Shown in pieces: positions 16,773 through 24,198 of a stretch of 64,000 nucleotides of DNA. This stretch comes from Bacillus sp. BGMRC 2118 (GTDB taxonomy: Bacteria > Bacillota > Bacilli > Bacillales > SA4). The stretch covers positions 1 to 64,000 of the forward strand of contig VTTJ01000011.1 of NCBI GenBank assembly GCA_008364785.1, read 5' to 3'. A program made the translations under genes and the position numbers. Numbering within the stretch: position 1 is the first letter of the stretch; each line of letters starts with the position of its first letter. Below the pieces are notes generated by a model. The model saw nothing but the letters and a program-made list of their open reading frames with translations. It did not search any database and was not told where the DNA came from.

Positions 16773-17093
16773 ATGAATCAGTATTTTTATGGTCATCCGT
16801 ATCAACAACATTGGGCCCAAAACTATACCTATTATCCATATCGACAAATGCCAATGAATACAGATGAATTCACACCAGACCAATGGGTGCAATATATTCA
16901 GCCGTTAGTGCAAAGGGCGTTGCAGGAAGCAGAAGAAGGGATTAATTTAACTCATTTATTCCAGGAATTTATCCTCTCTGGTGTACTTGTAGGAAGAGGT
17001 TCTTCCCCAGAAGCAGCGATTGAGCAAGTGGAACAGTGGGAAAAGGGAGAGTCAAAGCTTCTGCAGCAAAGTAAAGCCATGAGATGGTGGTAG
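16773..17093 (+). CDS. small protein of unknown function upstream of the peroxiredoxin
   Basis: A 106-residue protein I do not recognise. The first 30 residues are rich in Tyr, Gln, His and Pro (MNQYFYGHPYQQHW), the rest is an acidic amphipathic helical stretch (QPLVQRALQEAEEGINLTHL) ending in RWW. No membrane segment or signal. ATG 16773 has AAAGGAG 8-9 nt upstream; an earlier in-frame GTG overlaps the ribosome site. The peroxiredoxin gene begins one base after its stop, so the two form an operon and may share a function. The Tyr-rich start recalls coat-associated proteins, but that is weak. Confidence 0.8.
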   Translation: MNQYFYGHPYQQHWAQNYTYYPYRQMPMNTDEFTPDQWVQYIQPLVQRALQEAEEGINLTHLFQEFILSGVLVGRGSSPEAAIEQVEQWEKGESKLLQQSKAMRWW

Positions 17094-17094
17094 C

Positions 17095-17703
17095 ATGGAG
17101 ATGAACAGAAACGATGAACCATGTAAATTACCGTTTTGTGCACAAACGCTAGATGTTGCACCGTTATTTACAGCAGAGGCTTACGATAATGTGGATAAGA
17201 AGATTAAAGAAGTGAATCTTGAAGGCTATCGTGGTAGATGGGTAGTATTATTTTTCTATGCAAGTGATTTTACATTTGTTTGACCGACAGAATTGGCAGC
17301 GGTCGCTGCTATTCATGACCAGTTTAAAGCGATTAACACAGAGGTACTGGCAATCAGTACAGACAGCGTGTATTCACACAAAGTCTTTACAGAGGTTTCT
17401 CCTTCAGCCTCAAAAGTGACGTTTCCTTTAGTAAGTGATCGAACACATAATATTAGTAAAACATACAGAGTCCTGAACGAAAAAACAGGTGCAACCTTTC
17501 GAGCGACGATTATTATTGATCCAGAGGGAATCATTGTATCTAGATTTATCAACCCTCCTGAAGTAGGACGAAATGTTTATGAGATTTTGAGAGTAGTACA
17601 AGGGATCCAATATGGCAGAAGAACAGGTGAAGGAGTTCCAGCGAACTGGGTTCCTGGCCAACAGGGAATAAGAAGAAATCCTGATTATATTGGGAGAATA
17701 TAA
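17095..17703 (+). CDS. peroxiredoxin with in-frame UGA at the catalytic cysteine (probable selenoprotein)
   Basis: AhpC/Prx1-type thiol peroxidase that reduces H2O2 and organic peroxides. The frame is open for 202 residues except for TGA at 17281-17283. Around it the sequence reads FYASDFTFV-UGA-PTELAAV, exactly where 2-Cys peroxiredoxins have the peroxidatic Cys of FTFVCPTE. A hairpin 11 nt after the UGA fits a bacterial SECIS, so selenocysteine is the best reading. The usual C-terminal resolving Cys is absent (GVPANWVPG instead of VCPANW), but two Cys lie near the N-terminus (EPCKLPFC). No SelA/B/D genes are in the window; a Cys-to-stop mutation remains the alternative. ATG 17101 is another possible start. 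Confidence 0.85.
17294..17311 (+). promoter_or_regulatory. SECIS-like hairpin after the in-frame UGA
   Basis: GGCAGC (17295-17300) pairs with GCTGCT (17305-17310), with an extra U-A pair outside, and exposes a GGUC apical loop. The gap from UGA to the stem is 11 nt. In the E. coli fdhF SECIS the stem also begins 11 nt after UGA and the loop also carries GGUC, which SelB reads. The element lies inside the coding frame, as bacterial SECIS do. Confidence 0.75.
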
Positions 17704-17707
17704 GGAA

Positions 17708-17807
17708 GTACACTTATTCTGTGTACACAACTAGTTTTAGAAGCAAACGAGGTTGGATTAGTAAAGAGCCTCTATATATTAAGGTAAGAATCTATACGAA
17801 AACAGCC
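17708..17807 (+). mobile_element. MITE-like element, family 1, copy D (truncated)
   Basis: Matches the middle and right end of copy B at 30087-30266 (GTACACTTATTCTGTGT early, GAAAACAGCC at the end) but lacks the left terminal repeat and an internal block. It begins four bases after the peroxiredoxin stop. Confidence 0.7.
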
Positions 17808-17818
17808 ATAAGTAAAAA

Positions 17819-17848
17819 AGTACTGAACACACCGTTCAGTACTTTTTT
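17819..17848. terminator. bidirectional terminator between peroxiredoxin and coat-like gene
   Basis: AGTACTGAAC / GTTCAGTACT perfect 10-bp stem with 5-nt loop; T run after it, A run before it. Confidence 0.85.
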
Positions 17849-17854
17849 ATTTAG

Positions 17855-18367
17855 TTAGCCTTTTAAGATATGTTGATGATCCTTTATAATACTGAGTTGC
17901 TCTTCTTTTGAAGACATAGGTGGTTTTTCATGAAAGGCTATAGATAAAAATCTTGAATAAGATTCTTGAAGCTTTGCTTGCTGCAATGCCATTTCTTTAT
18001 GAATAGATTTTACATGGGGATTCTTCATCATAAGTGCAGACATAAAGTTCGTATTCGCCATATTTTGTCCCGTTGCTCTTCCTTCAATTGCTAGTGGTTT
18101 ATCTTGATCAGCAATTACTCCTTCCAGAGGAGATGGAACAATATCTACCTGAATTGGGGCTAGCTTCGCATCTTTTGTTCGATTTGGATCCAGAAGCTCC
18201 AGCATCACTCTAACGTGATCTAACATAACCATGTATTGCTTTTGGATGATTTGTTTTAATATGGGATTCTTCGCATGGTGATAATAGATTCTAAGTTTAT
18301 ATAAAACTCCTTCATGGGTTGTCAAATGTTCATTCATTAATTGAACATCAATGGCAGGTAATATCAA
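17855..18367 (-). CDS. CotF-like coat protein homologue (ferritin-like helical protein)
   Basis: A 170-residue, largely helical protein resembling the CotF group of coat-associated proteins: LMNEHLTTHEGVLYKLRIYY opens a first helical hairpin and MSALMMKNPHVKSIHKEMAL a second. The start is a TTG (18365-18367) with AGGAGGT 8 nt upstream; no ATG gives a better fit. Likely role is in the spore coat, but a vegetative role is not excluded. Family assignment is by fold pattern and is less certain than for the 8.3-kb gene. Confidence 0.6.
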   Translation of the reverse strand: MILPAIDVQLMNEHLTTHEGVLYKLRIYYHHAKNPILKQIIQKQYMVMLDHVRVMLELLDPNRTKDAKLAPIQVDIVPSPLEGVIADQDKPLAIEGRATGQNMANTNFMSALMMKNPHVKSIHKEMALQQAKLQESYSRFLSIAFHEKPPMSSKEEQLSIIKDHQHILKG

Positions 18368-18502
18368 TTCATATGACCTCCTAAGGAAAATAGGTATTCA
18401 TCTATAGACTATGAAATTGGGGAAGTAATGTTCTATTAATTTGAAGTTACTTCAAGTAGGATAAATAACCGAACCTGCTGACAAAGCCTACTTTAAAATA
18501 AT

Positions 18503-18691
18503 GGCTCTGTTAAACCTTGTTGTTGATTTTCGTTCGAGGAACACTCGCTGGATACCACGGGCGGGTTCGGGATCCTTCTCGGCGCTTCTTGCCTGCATGA
18601 GTCTCCCTTACCCGCGCTTCTCCCGCAGGAGTCTCGCGTCTTCCACTTCTATCAGCCCTGTTAAATATCAACACGCTACTTTAACACAGCC
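18503..18691. mobile_element. MITE-like element, family 2, copy 2 with 8-bp target duplication
   Basis: A 189-bp element with imperfect inverted ends (GGCTCTGTTAAACC at the left, TTTAACACAGCC at the right). It is flanked by a perfect direct repeat AAAATAAT (18495-18502 and 18692-18699), the mark of a transposition event. The interior is GC-richer than its surroundings and contains ACTCGC and CCCGCAGGAGTC tracts. GGCTCT ends and 8-bp duplications resemble ISL3-type elements. The rest of the 450-bp gap shows no gene. Confidence 0.82.
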
Positions 18692-18820
18692 AAAATAATA
18701 AATAAAATGAATTAGTAAGAAGGCAAACAGAAATTTTGCACTTTTTTCCCATTTTGCAGGGGGTTTTCCTTAAAAAGTTTAATTAAGTATAGATAAATCT
18801 TTAAAATAGGAGGATTGCCC

Positions 18821-19171
18821 ATGTTAAACAAAGTTTGTGTGTTAACAGTGAAAGTTGCCAATTTACAAGAAGGTGTTGAATTTTATACAAATGTACTAGA
18901 CTTTGAGGTTTCTAAATATTATGGAGAAAAACTTGTAAGTCTGGTACATCATGAAGTGCCAATTGTGCTGGAGGAAGTAGAAAATGTTCAAACTGGTAAC
19001 AATGTATTAATGGGAATTCTTTCAAAAGATATTGAACAAGATTTTAATAATATGAAGTCAAAAGGTGTAAAAGTGCTTTCTGATGAACCAATGCCTTGTC
19101 CACCAGGACGTTATTTTATTATTGAAGACAGTAGTGGGAATCAAATTGAGATTGTAGAGTTTTCTAATTAA
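18821..19171 (+). CDS. VOC-superfamily protein (glyoxalase/bleomycin-resistance fold)
   Basis: A 116-residue single-domain VOC protein with two beta-alpha-beta-beta-beta modules. It opens with KVCVLTVKVANLQEGVEFYT and ends with YFIIEDSSGNQIEIVEFSN, where the final Glu is the usual metal ligand. Such proteins are small lyases, dioxygenases or drug-binding proteins; the substrate is unknown. ATG 18821 sits 6 nt after AGGAGG; an upstream TTG would be too close to that site. Monocistronic with its own terminator. Confidence 0.85.
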   Translation: MLNKVCVLTVKVANLQEGVEFYTNVLDFEVSKYYGEKLVSLVHHEVPIVLEEVENVQTGNNVLMGILSKDIEQDFNNMKSKGVKVLSDEPMPCPPGRYFIIEDSSGNQIEIVEFSN

Positions 19172-19178
19172 ACAGATG

Positions 19179-19219
19179 AAGACATATACCCGAGTGTGTA
19201 ACTCTGTATATGTCTTTTT
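19179..19219 (+). terminator. terminator of the VOC gene
   Basis: AAGACATATAC / GTATATGTCTT stem with a T run, a few bases after the stop. Confidence 0.85.
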
Positions 19220-19285
19220 TATTATCTATACAAGTAATTATATTTACGTTATAGAGTAAATGTCTTATAATAATGGAGAAGGGAT

Positions 19286-20254
19286 GTGAAAAATATGGAA
19301 AAAGTACATTATTTAGGGCCAGATACTAACACGTTGCATGGTTTTTTTGATAAAGACCTAACACCGACATTAGAGATAGAGTCTGGAGATACAGTAATAT
19401 ATAAAACACTGGATTCTTCATGGGGAATTGAAAAGAGAAGTGGACTTGGACAACCACGGCGAAAGTTTACAGGATTGTCAGAGGAGAGAGTACATAATCA
19501 GTTTGGCCATGCCCTGATTGGTCCGGTATTTATTAAGGAGGCAAAACCAGGACAAACGTTAGAAATTAAAATAAACAAAATCATTCCTGGAGATTATGGC
19601 TGGATTTCAGCAGGTGGTTTTCCGAGTTATTGGAACAAAGAAACAGATATGTTGAATGAACCAGAATGCACCCTTGATTTTGATCTTGATAAAGAATCGA
19701 TGGTTGGAAAAAGCAGCTTTGGTAACTTTAATTATCGTGTGAAATTAAAGCCGTTTATGGGAATCATGGGGATGCCACCTAAAGAAGAGGGACGCCATTC
19801 AACTGTTGTTCCGAGGAAATGGGGAGGCAACATTGATTGTAAGGAATTAACGGCCGGAAGTACATTATACTTACCAATTCCCGTTGAAGGCGGTTTGTTT
19901 TCTATCGGTGATGGTCACGCAGCACAAGGCGATGGTGAAGTGTGCGGGCCTGCATTAGAATGTCCAATGGATCAAGTAAGTGTGACGCTAACAGTAAGAG
20001 ATGACATAAAGTTAAAAATGCCACGAGCGAAGACGAAGGATGGATGGCTCACATTGGGTATTCATGAAGATTTAAATGAGGCAATGTGGATGGCGCTAAA
20101 TGAGATGATTGACCTAATGACAGAGCTATATACAATTCCCCGAGCAGAAGCTTATGCCTATGCTTCAATGGTGGTTGATTTAAGAATTACTCAAATTGTA
20201 AACACAAATAAAGGCGTACATGCATTCTTACCACATAATGCATTGCTAGTATAA
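19286..20254 (+). CDS. acetamidase/formamidase family protein
   Basis: A 322-residue FmdA/AmdA-family hydrolase that releases ammonia from formamide, acetamide or similar short amides in the cytoplasm. Family landmarks are HALIGPVFIKEAKPGQTLEI, the GGNIDCKEL segment and the metal-site region GDGHAAQGDGEVCG. Start is GTG 19286 (GGAG 7 nt upstream) or ATG 19295. It lies one base before a sigma-factor-like gene, with which it may be co-transcribed. The true substrate is unproven. Confidence 0.9.
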   Translation: MKNMEKVHYLGPDTNTLHGFFDKDLTPTLEIESGDTVIYKTLDSSWGIEKRSGLGQPRRKFTGLSEERVHNQFGHALIGPVFIKEAKPGQTLEIKINKIIPGDYGWISAGGFPSYWNKETDMLNEPECTLDFDLDKESMVGKSSFGNFNYRVKLKPFMGIMGMPPKEEGRHSTVVPRKWGGNIDCKELTAGSTLYLPIPVEGGLFSIGDGHAAQGDGEVCGPALECPMDQVSVTLTVRDDIKLKMPRAKTKDGWLTLGIHEDLNEAMWMALNEMIDLMTELYTIPRAEAYAYASMVVDLRITQIVNTNKGVHAFLPHNALLV

Positions 20255-20255
20255 A

Positions 20256-20546
20256 GTGAAAACCACTGTAGAAGCATTTCTAACGTGTTCGGTTGAGAGG
20301 GAGAAAACTCGAAAAAACATACCAATTGGAGATGTGAATTATGATACTAATTCGCACCTCCTCTTTTTGTTTTTCTCACTCAGCGTACTTACCTCACATC
20401 AGCGTTCTATTTTATTTCATTATTATGTGGGAGGTTATAAAGATTTGGTGATTGCGAAAATGTTAGGTGTCTCTCCTCAAGCTGTGTCCAAATCGAAGAA
20501 AAGTGCGATCAAGAAATTAAAGAATTTGATGAAAGGAGTTGGATAA
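20256..20546 (+). CDS. sigO: SigO-like half sigma factor (region 4 only)
   Basis: A 96-residue protein whose second half is a sigma-70 region 4 helix-turn-helix: LTSHQRSILFHYYVGGYKD, then IAKMLGVSPQAVSKSKKSAI. Region 2 is absent. In B. subtilis SigO (region 4) works only together with RsoA (region 2), both with YvrJ nearby; the same three are present here in a row. The GTG start follows the amidase stop by one base and has no good ribosome site, so coupling to the amidase is likely. The real start could be further downstream. Confidence 0.75.
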   Translation: MKTTVEAFLTCSVEREKTRKNIPIGDVNYDTNSHLLFLFFSLSVLTSHQRSILFHYYVGGYKDLVIAKMLGVSPQAVSKSKKSAIKKLKNLMKGVG

Positions 20547-20550
20547 TTTG

Positions 20551-20655
20551 ATGGATGAAGCAAAATTTTGGATTGAGAGTATTGCTAATTTAGGTTTCCC
20601 AATTGTTATAACCTTGTATTTATTAATTCGTTATGAACTGCGCCTAGAAAAATGA
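20551..20655 (+). CDS. yvrJ: YvrJ-family small membrane protein, cut short by TGA
   Basis: A 34-residue product with one membrane helix (IANLGFPIVITLYLLIRYEL), typical of YvrJ. AAAGGAG lies 10 nt before the ATG. Relatives are usually about 50 residues long; here the frame meets TGA at 20653-20655 and stays open afterwards for 22 more codons to TAA at 20722, directly before rsoA. So the C-terminal tail seems lost to a nonsense change. No hairpin follows this TGA. Confidence 0.65.
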   Translation: MDEAKFWIESIANLGFPIVITLYLLIRYELRLEK

Positions 20656-20724
20656 CGTAGCAGTATTGATGATTTGAATAGTAGTTTAAAAGAGCACAAA
20701 GATTTCAAAAAAGGTGGAAATTAA

Positions 20725-20970
20725 ATGAAGACATTATTCCAAGAAGTGAATGAGTTTCAAAAAAACAGAACGGATGAAGCCTTTACAAGAATACTTAAAC
20801 GGTTGGAACCTAATATAAGAAGTTCTTTAAGACAAACTCCTTATCAAGAACGAGATGATTTAAAACAAGAACTTAGATACACCGTGTATGAGAAAACTAT
20901 TGGCTATCCTCTGGATGAGATTCCGGGTTTTAAGGAGTTTGAAAAGAAAACATTAAATGGTTTTAAGTAA
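20725..20970 (+). CDS. rsoA: RsoA-like co-sigma factor (region 2 only)
   Basis: An 81-residue protein with a sigma region 2-like core; YQERDDLKQELRYTVYEK matches the DDLxQEL core-binding helix. RsoA pairs with SigO in B. subtilis to make one working sigma factor that activates oxdC and a few others. Order here is SigO-like, YvrJ-like, RsoA-like. GGTGG lies just before the ATG, which starts directly after the read-through TAA of yvrJ. The target promoters in this organism are unknown. Confidence 0.75.
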   Translation: MKTLFQEVNEFQKNRTDEAFTRILKRLEPNIRSSLRQTPYQERDDLKQELRYTVYEKTIGYPLDEIPGFKEFEKKTLNGFK

Positions 20971-20995
20971 CTAGCTGATTACAGTTGTTCATATA

Positions 20996-21020
20996 AAAAG
21001 GATCCAATATAGGATGCTTT
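20996..21020 (-). terminator. weak terminator after the 145-residue membrane protein
   Basis: On the minus strand AGCATCC / GGATCCT with one mismatch, followed by TTTTT. It may serve both strands poorly. Confidence 0.4.
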
Positions 21021-21456
21021 ATTTGTTTTCCCAACCACTACTTGTGTGTACTTGTGAAATTGTGCCTTCATTCGAGATAAACGTAACGGTCTCTCCATTT
21101 ACTCTGTAAGTAGTTATAGGAAATGTTACTTTAATTTGGTCGTATTCTGGGTGGTCATGCATAAAATCGTAAGTTGATAGTATCTTCAATGATGAATTTT
21201 TAATTTCATCATATAGCCAATCATATTCTTTCTCGAACTGTTTGGCTAAATCTCTTTGTTGGCGTTCCAATTGATAAACTTCATCTTTAGTGAGGGATCT
21301 TGTAATAGTGGATTCTTCCTTTTTATCTTGAATTGAAAATTTAAGATATGAATCTTGAATGGCAGGAAAAAGGATAGCTAATATTATTCCGATAAAAAGG
21401 ATTATACCACCTATAACTATAATTTTACTTTCCTTGTTTCTCTCAGCTACAACCAT
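21019..21456 (-). CDS. membrane-anchored protein of unknown function
   Basis: A 145-residue protein not recognised. One helix (about residues 11-33, IIVIGGIILFIGIILAILFP) anchors it with the rest probably outside. A charged coiled-coil region follows (about 55-85, LERQQRDLAKQFEKEYDWLY) and then a beta-rich end with TYRVNGETVTFI. GAAGGGA precedes the ATG. It opposes the sigO-rsoA genes and sits alone, so the context gives no clue beyond possible envelope location. Confidence 0.6.
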   Translation of the reverse strand: MVVAERNKESKIIVIGGIILFIGIILAILFPAIQDSYLKFSIQDKKEESTITRSLTKDEVYQLERQQRDLAKQFEKEYDWLYDEIKNSSLKILSTYDFMHDHPEYDQIKVTFPITTYRVNGETVTFISNEGTISQVHTSSGWENK

Positions 21457-21655
21457 TTTGTTAATCCCTTCTCAAATGTCATTTTATGTATCTCTAAAAG
21501 ACGATATTTACTTACCTATTTATTCTATGCTCTTTGATATTTTCCTTTATGAATATTTTAGCCCCAAAATACCCCTGTTATAGTAAGTGAAGGTATTGAT
21601 CCACCTTATGCTTAATATTTTTCTATGCTTAGAAATTGCGCTGTTTGAAGCATTT

Positions 21656-22651
21656 TTACATATCCTTTTCATACCCATTCGGATGGGTTGAATGCCATCT
21701 CCAAGCATCTTCAAGGATCCTTTCGATTGACGTGCGCGTTGGGTTCCATCCTAGAAACTGCTTTGCCTTATCAGAGCTTGCTATTAAGATACCAGGATCA
21801 CCGACTCTTCGTTTTCCACTTTCAGTTGGTATAACCTTACCTGTAACTCTACTTGCAGTTTCGATTATTTCTTTTACCGAAAACCCCTGGCTGCTGCCAA
21901 GATTGAATATATCACTTTTTCCGCCGTTTCTTAGGTAGTTTAATGCTAAAAGGTGTGCGTTAATTAGATCTTCAACGTGTATGTAATCTCGGATACATGT
22001 TCCATCTGATGTATTGTAATCTTCACCGAATATTGTAATATGAGATTTTTGACCTAACGCCGTTTGTAAGACAAGTGGTATTAGATGGGTTTCGGGTCTA
22101 TGGTCTTCTCCAATTTCAGCTGTACCTCTGGCACCTGCTACATTGAAGTATCGAAGGGAGACAAAACGTATATTATGAGCCTGTTCAACCCATTTCATGA
22201 TTTTTTCCATTGTCAGTTTCGTTTCGCCATATGAATTTGTAGGATTTGTAGGAACGGTTTCTGTAATGGGGACTGATTCTGGTTCTCCGTAAGTGGCAGC
22301 GGTAGAGGAGAACACAATGTTTTTCACACCATATTCAACCATCACCTTAAGCAATACTTGAGTGCCAAAAACATTGTTATCAAAGTACTTTAACGGGTTT
22401 TCCATGGATTCACCTACAAGTGAATGGGCAGCAAAATGAAGGATCGAATCAAACGATTCTTTCTTAAAGACTGAGCGCAGGAAATCAATATTTCTCATAT
22501 CCCCTTCATAAAACGTTGCCTGAGGATGAATCGCTTCTCTGTGCCCAGTTTCAAGATTATCAATAACCACTACTTTATTACCTTGATCGATTAACTGATA
22601 AACTGCATGTGATCCGATATAGCCTGCTCCACCTAAAACTAATACACTCAT
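21656..22651 (-). CDS. galE: UDP-glucose 4-epimerase GalE
   Basis: NAD-dependent epimerase (331 residues) that interconverts UDP-glucose and UDP-galactose for galactose use and surface polysaccharides. The N-terminal GGAGYIGSHAVYQL binds NAD; the catalytic Ser-Thr-Thr region FSSTAATYGEP and the YGETK motif (Tyr-x3-Lys) are intact, as is the NVAGA/SDGTCIRDYIHVEDL core. AGGGG precedes the ATG. No gal or polysaccharide genes are adjacent. UDP-GlcNAc specificity is possible. Confidence 0.95.
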   Translation of the reverse strand: MSVLVLGGAGYIGSHAVYQLIDQGNKVVVIDNLETGHREAIHPQATFYEGDMRNIDFLRSVFKKESFDSILHFAAHSLVGESMENPLKYFDNNVFGTQVLLKVMVEYGVKNIVFSSTAATYGEPESVPITETVPTNPTNSYGETKLTMEKIMKWVEQAHNIRFVSLRYFNVAGARGTAEIGEDHRPETHLIPLVLQTALGQKSHITIFGEDYNTSDGTCIRDYIHVEDLINAHLLALNYLRNGGKSDIFNLGSSQGFSVKEIIETASRVTGKVIPTESGKRRVGDPGILIASSDKAKQFLGWNPTRTSIERILEDAWRWHSTHPNGYEKDM

Positions 22652-23028
22652 CTAGTAGCACCCCTTTATCCTTACTACATCACCTATATTCATGCAATAT
22701 TGAATCGTAACAAACTTCAGTCTTATATAAAGATATTCATATAAACGAAATTTATCTCATTCTTACCTGTCTTGTGTGTTTGTACAAGGGAATATAGGCG
22801 AAGGGAGATTAGAAGGATACAGTTGCTATTTTGCGTGTATGAACTCGCTAATTTTTTTCTACGATATCCTAATTAATAGTAACAAAAGGAAGGCGTCATT
22901 ATGTGGCCATTACAAGTTGATATCAATTATTAACAGTTTCCTTATATACAATAAATGAACGAGGAACATGCACTCGTAAATGGTGGTTAAAGGAACACCA
23001 TGTTTTCATCTTTTATTACATAATCTAT
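22652..23028. other. gene-free stretch between galE and the dioxygenase gene
   Basis: No convincing gene, RNA or repeat is seen. A 60-codon frame at 22776-22958 has no ribosome site and a composition unlike a protein. A tiny frame with AAGGAAGG at about 22890 encodes only ten residues. Confidence 0.5.
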
Positions 23029-23058
23029 TTGACATACGAAGTGTTAAAGTGATATATT
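23029..23058 (+). promoter_or_regulatory. sigma-A promoter of the dioxygenase gene
   Basis: Perfect TTGACA (23029-23034), 18-bp spacer, TATATT (23053-23058). Confidence 0.75.
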
Positions 23059-23059
23059 T

Positions 23060-23075
23060 ATCTCGAATTAAAGAT
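23060..23075. promoter_or_regulatory. MhqR-like operator at the dioxygenase promoter
   Basis: ATCTCGAATTAAAGAT is an imperfect palindrome (6 of 8 half-site positions) immediately after the -10 box, where a repressor would block initiation. It resembles the MhqR box of B. subtilis and the site before the yceI gene at 43261-43278. Confidence 0.6.
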
Positions 23076-23144
23076 GTTTTAATTAAAGGGAAATGCAATT
23101 ACAAATATAGGCAACACTAAAATTAAAACTTATGGAGGAATTGT

Positions 23145-24122
23145 ATGAATCAGCTAAAGGGAATTCACCACGTAACAGCCATTACAAGCAGTGCTGAAAA
23201 GAATTATGATTTTTTTACAAATATCCTGGGGATGAGATTAGTCAAGAAAACAGTTAATCAAGATGATATCCAAACGTATCATTTATTTTTCGCAGATGAT
23301 AAGGGAAGTGCTGGAACGGATATGACGTTCTTTGACTTCCCGGGTATACAAAAGGGATCACATGGAACGAATGAAATATCAAAAACTTCATTCAGGGTAC
23401 CGACAGATGCTGCCCTTGATTATTGGATAACCCGATTTAACCGATTGAATGTGAATCATTCAGGAATTCAAGAACAGTTCGGTAAGAAGACACTCTCTTT
23501 CGTAGATTTTGACGACCAGCAGTATCAACTAATCTCAGATGAGCATAATGAGGGAGTGGCAGCAGGAACACCGTGGCAAAAAGGTCCAATACCATTAGAG
23601 TACGCGATTACTGGCCTCGGTCCTATTTTTATTCGAATTGCGAACTTTGATTACTTTAAAGAGATGATGGAAAAAGTTCTATTATTTAAGGAAATTGCAA
23701 GTGACGGGGCATTCCATTTATTTGAAGTAGGCGAAGGTGGAAACGGAGCACAGGTCATTGTTGAGCATAATAGCATGCTACCTATTGCAAGACAAGGATT
23801 CGGTACAGTTCACCACGTTGCCTTCCGCTTAGAAGATCGTGCTGCCTTAGACGAATGGATTCAACGTATTCCACAATTCGGTTTCCAAACATCCGGCCAT
23901 GTTGACAGATATTTCTTTGAATCTTTATATGTAAGGGTTGCTCCACAAATCTTATTTGAATTTGCAACAGATGGCCCAGGCTTTATGGGAGATGAGCCAT
24001 ATGAAACACTAGGTGAGAAGCTTTCTCTTCCTCCATTCCTTGAATCAAAACGTGAACAAATTGAAAAGCTTGTTCGTCCAATTGATACGGTAAGAAGTAC
24101 GAAGGAGTTCGTAAAAGAGTAA
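23145..24122 (+). CDS. ring-cleaving dioxygenase, MhqO/MhqA type
   Basis: A 325-residue protein with two VOC domains (about residues 1-140 and 150-310), the extradiol dioxygenase family that opens hydroquinone rings. Metal ligands fit HHVT near the start, HHVAF (about 225) and FEFATD (about 270). B. subtilis paralogues MhqA, MhqE and MhqO detoxify quinones under MhqR control. The promoter here carries an MhqR-like palindrome, supporting the same role. GGAGG precedes the ATG; transcription ends at a strong terminator. Confidence 0.9.
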   Translation: MNQLKGIHHVTAITSSAEKNYDFFTNILGMRLVKKTVNQDDIQTYHLFFADDKGSAGTDMTFFDFPGIQKGSHGTNEISKTSFRVPTDAALDYWITRFNRLNVNHSGIQEQFGKKTLSFVDFDDQQYQLISDEHNEGVAAGTPWQKGPIPLEYAITGLGPIFIRIANFDYFKEMMEKVLLFKEIASDGAFHLFEVGEGGNGAQVIVEHNSMLPIARQGFGTVHHVAFRLEDRAALDEWIQRIPQFGFQTSGHVDRYFFESLYVRVAPQILFEFATDGPGFMGDEPYETLGEKLSLPPFLESKREQIEKLVRPIDTVRSTKEFVKE

Positions 24123-24127
24123 AGAGT

Positions 24128-24157
24128 AAGAGTGCCCAAAACGGGCACTCTTATTTT
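24128..24157 (+). terminator. terminator of the dioxygenase gene
   Basis: AAGAGTGCCC / GGGCACTCTT stem with AAAAC loop and a T-rich tail. Confidence 0.9.
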
Positions 24158-24198
24158 AGTTCGTTGTAATCATTAACTGTGGTGCGCCTTTTACAAAG

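Noticed and set aside
17281..17283. Peroxiredoxin as two separate genes or a plain pseudogene
   Set aside because: The stop sits precisely at the catalytic residue, the frame is undamaged on both sides, and a SECIS-like hairpin follows at the right distance. A random nonsense change would be unlikely to meet all three; it remains the alternative if no sel genes exist.
20653..20655. Selenocysteine in YvrJ
   Set aside because: No SECIS-like hairpin after the TGA and no Cys expected in YvrJ at that position. A nonsense mutation is simpler.
22776..22958. 60-codon frame between galE and the dioxygenase
   Set aside because: No ribosome site, no family resemblance, odd composition; the gap is probably non-coding.
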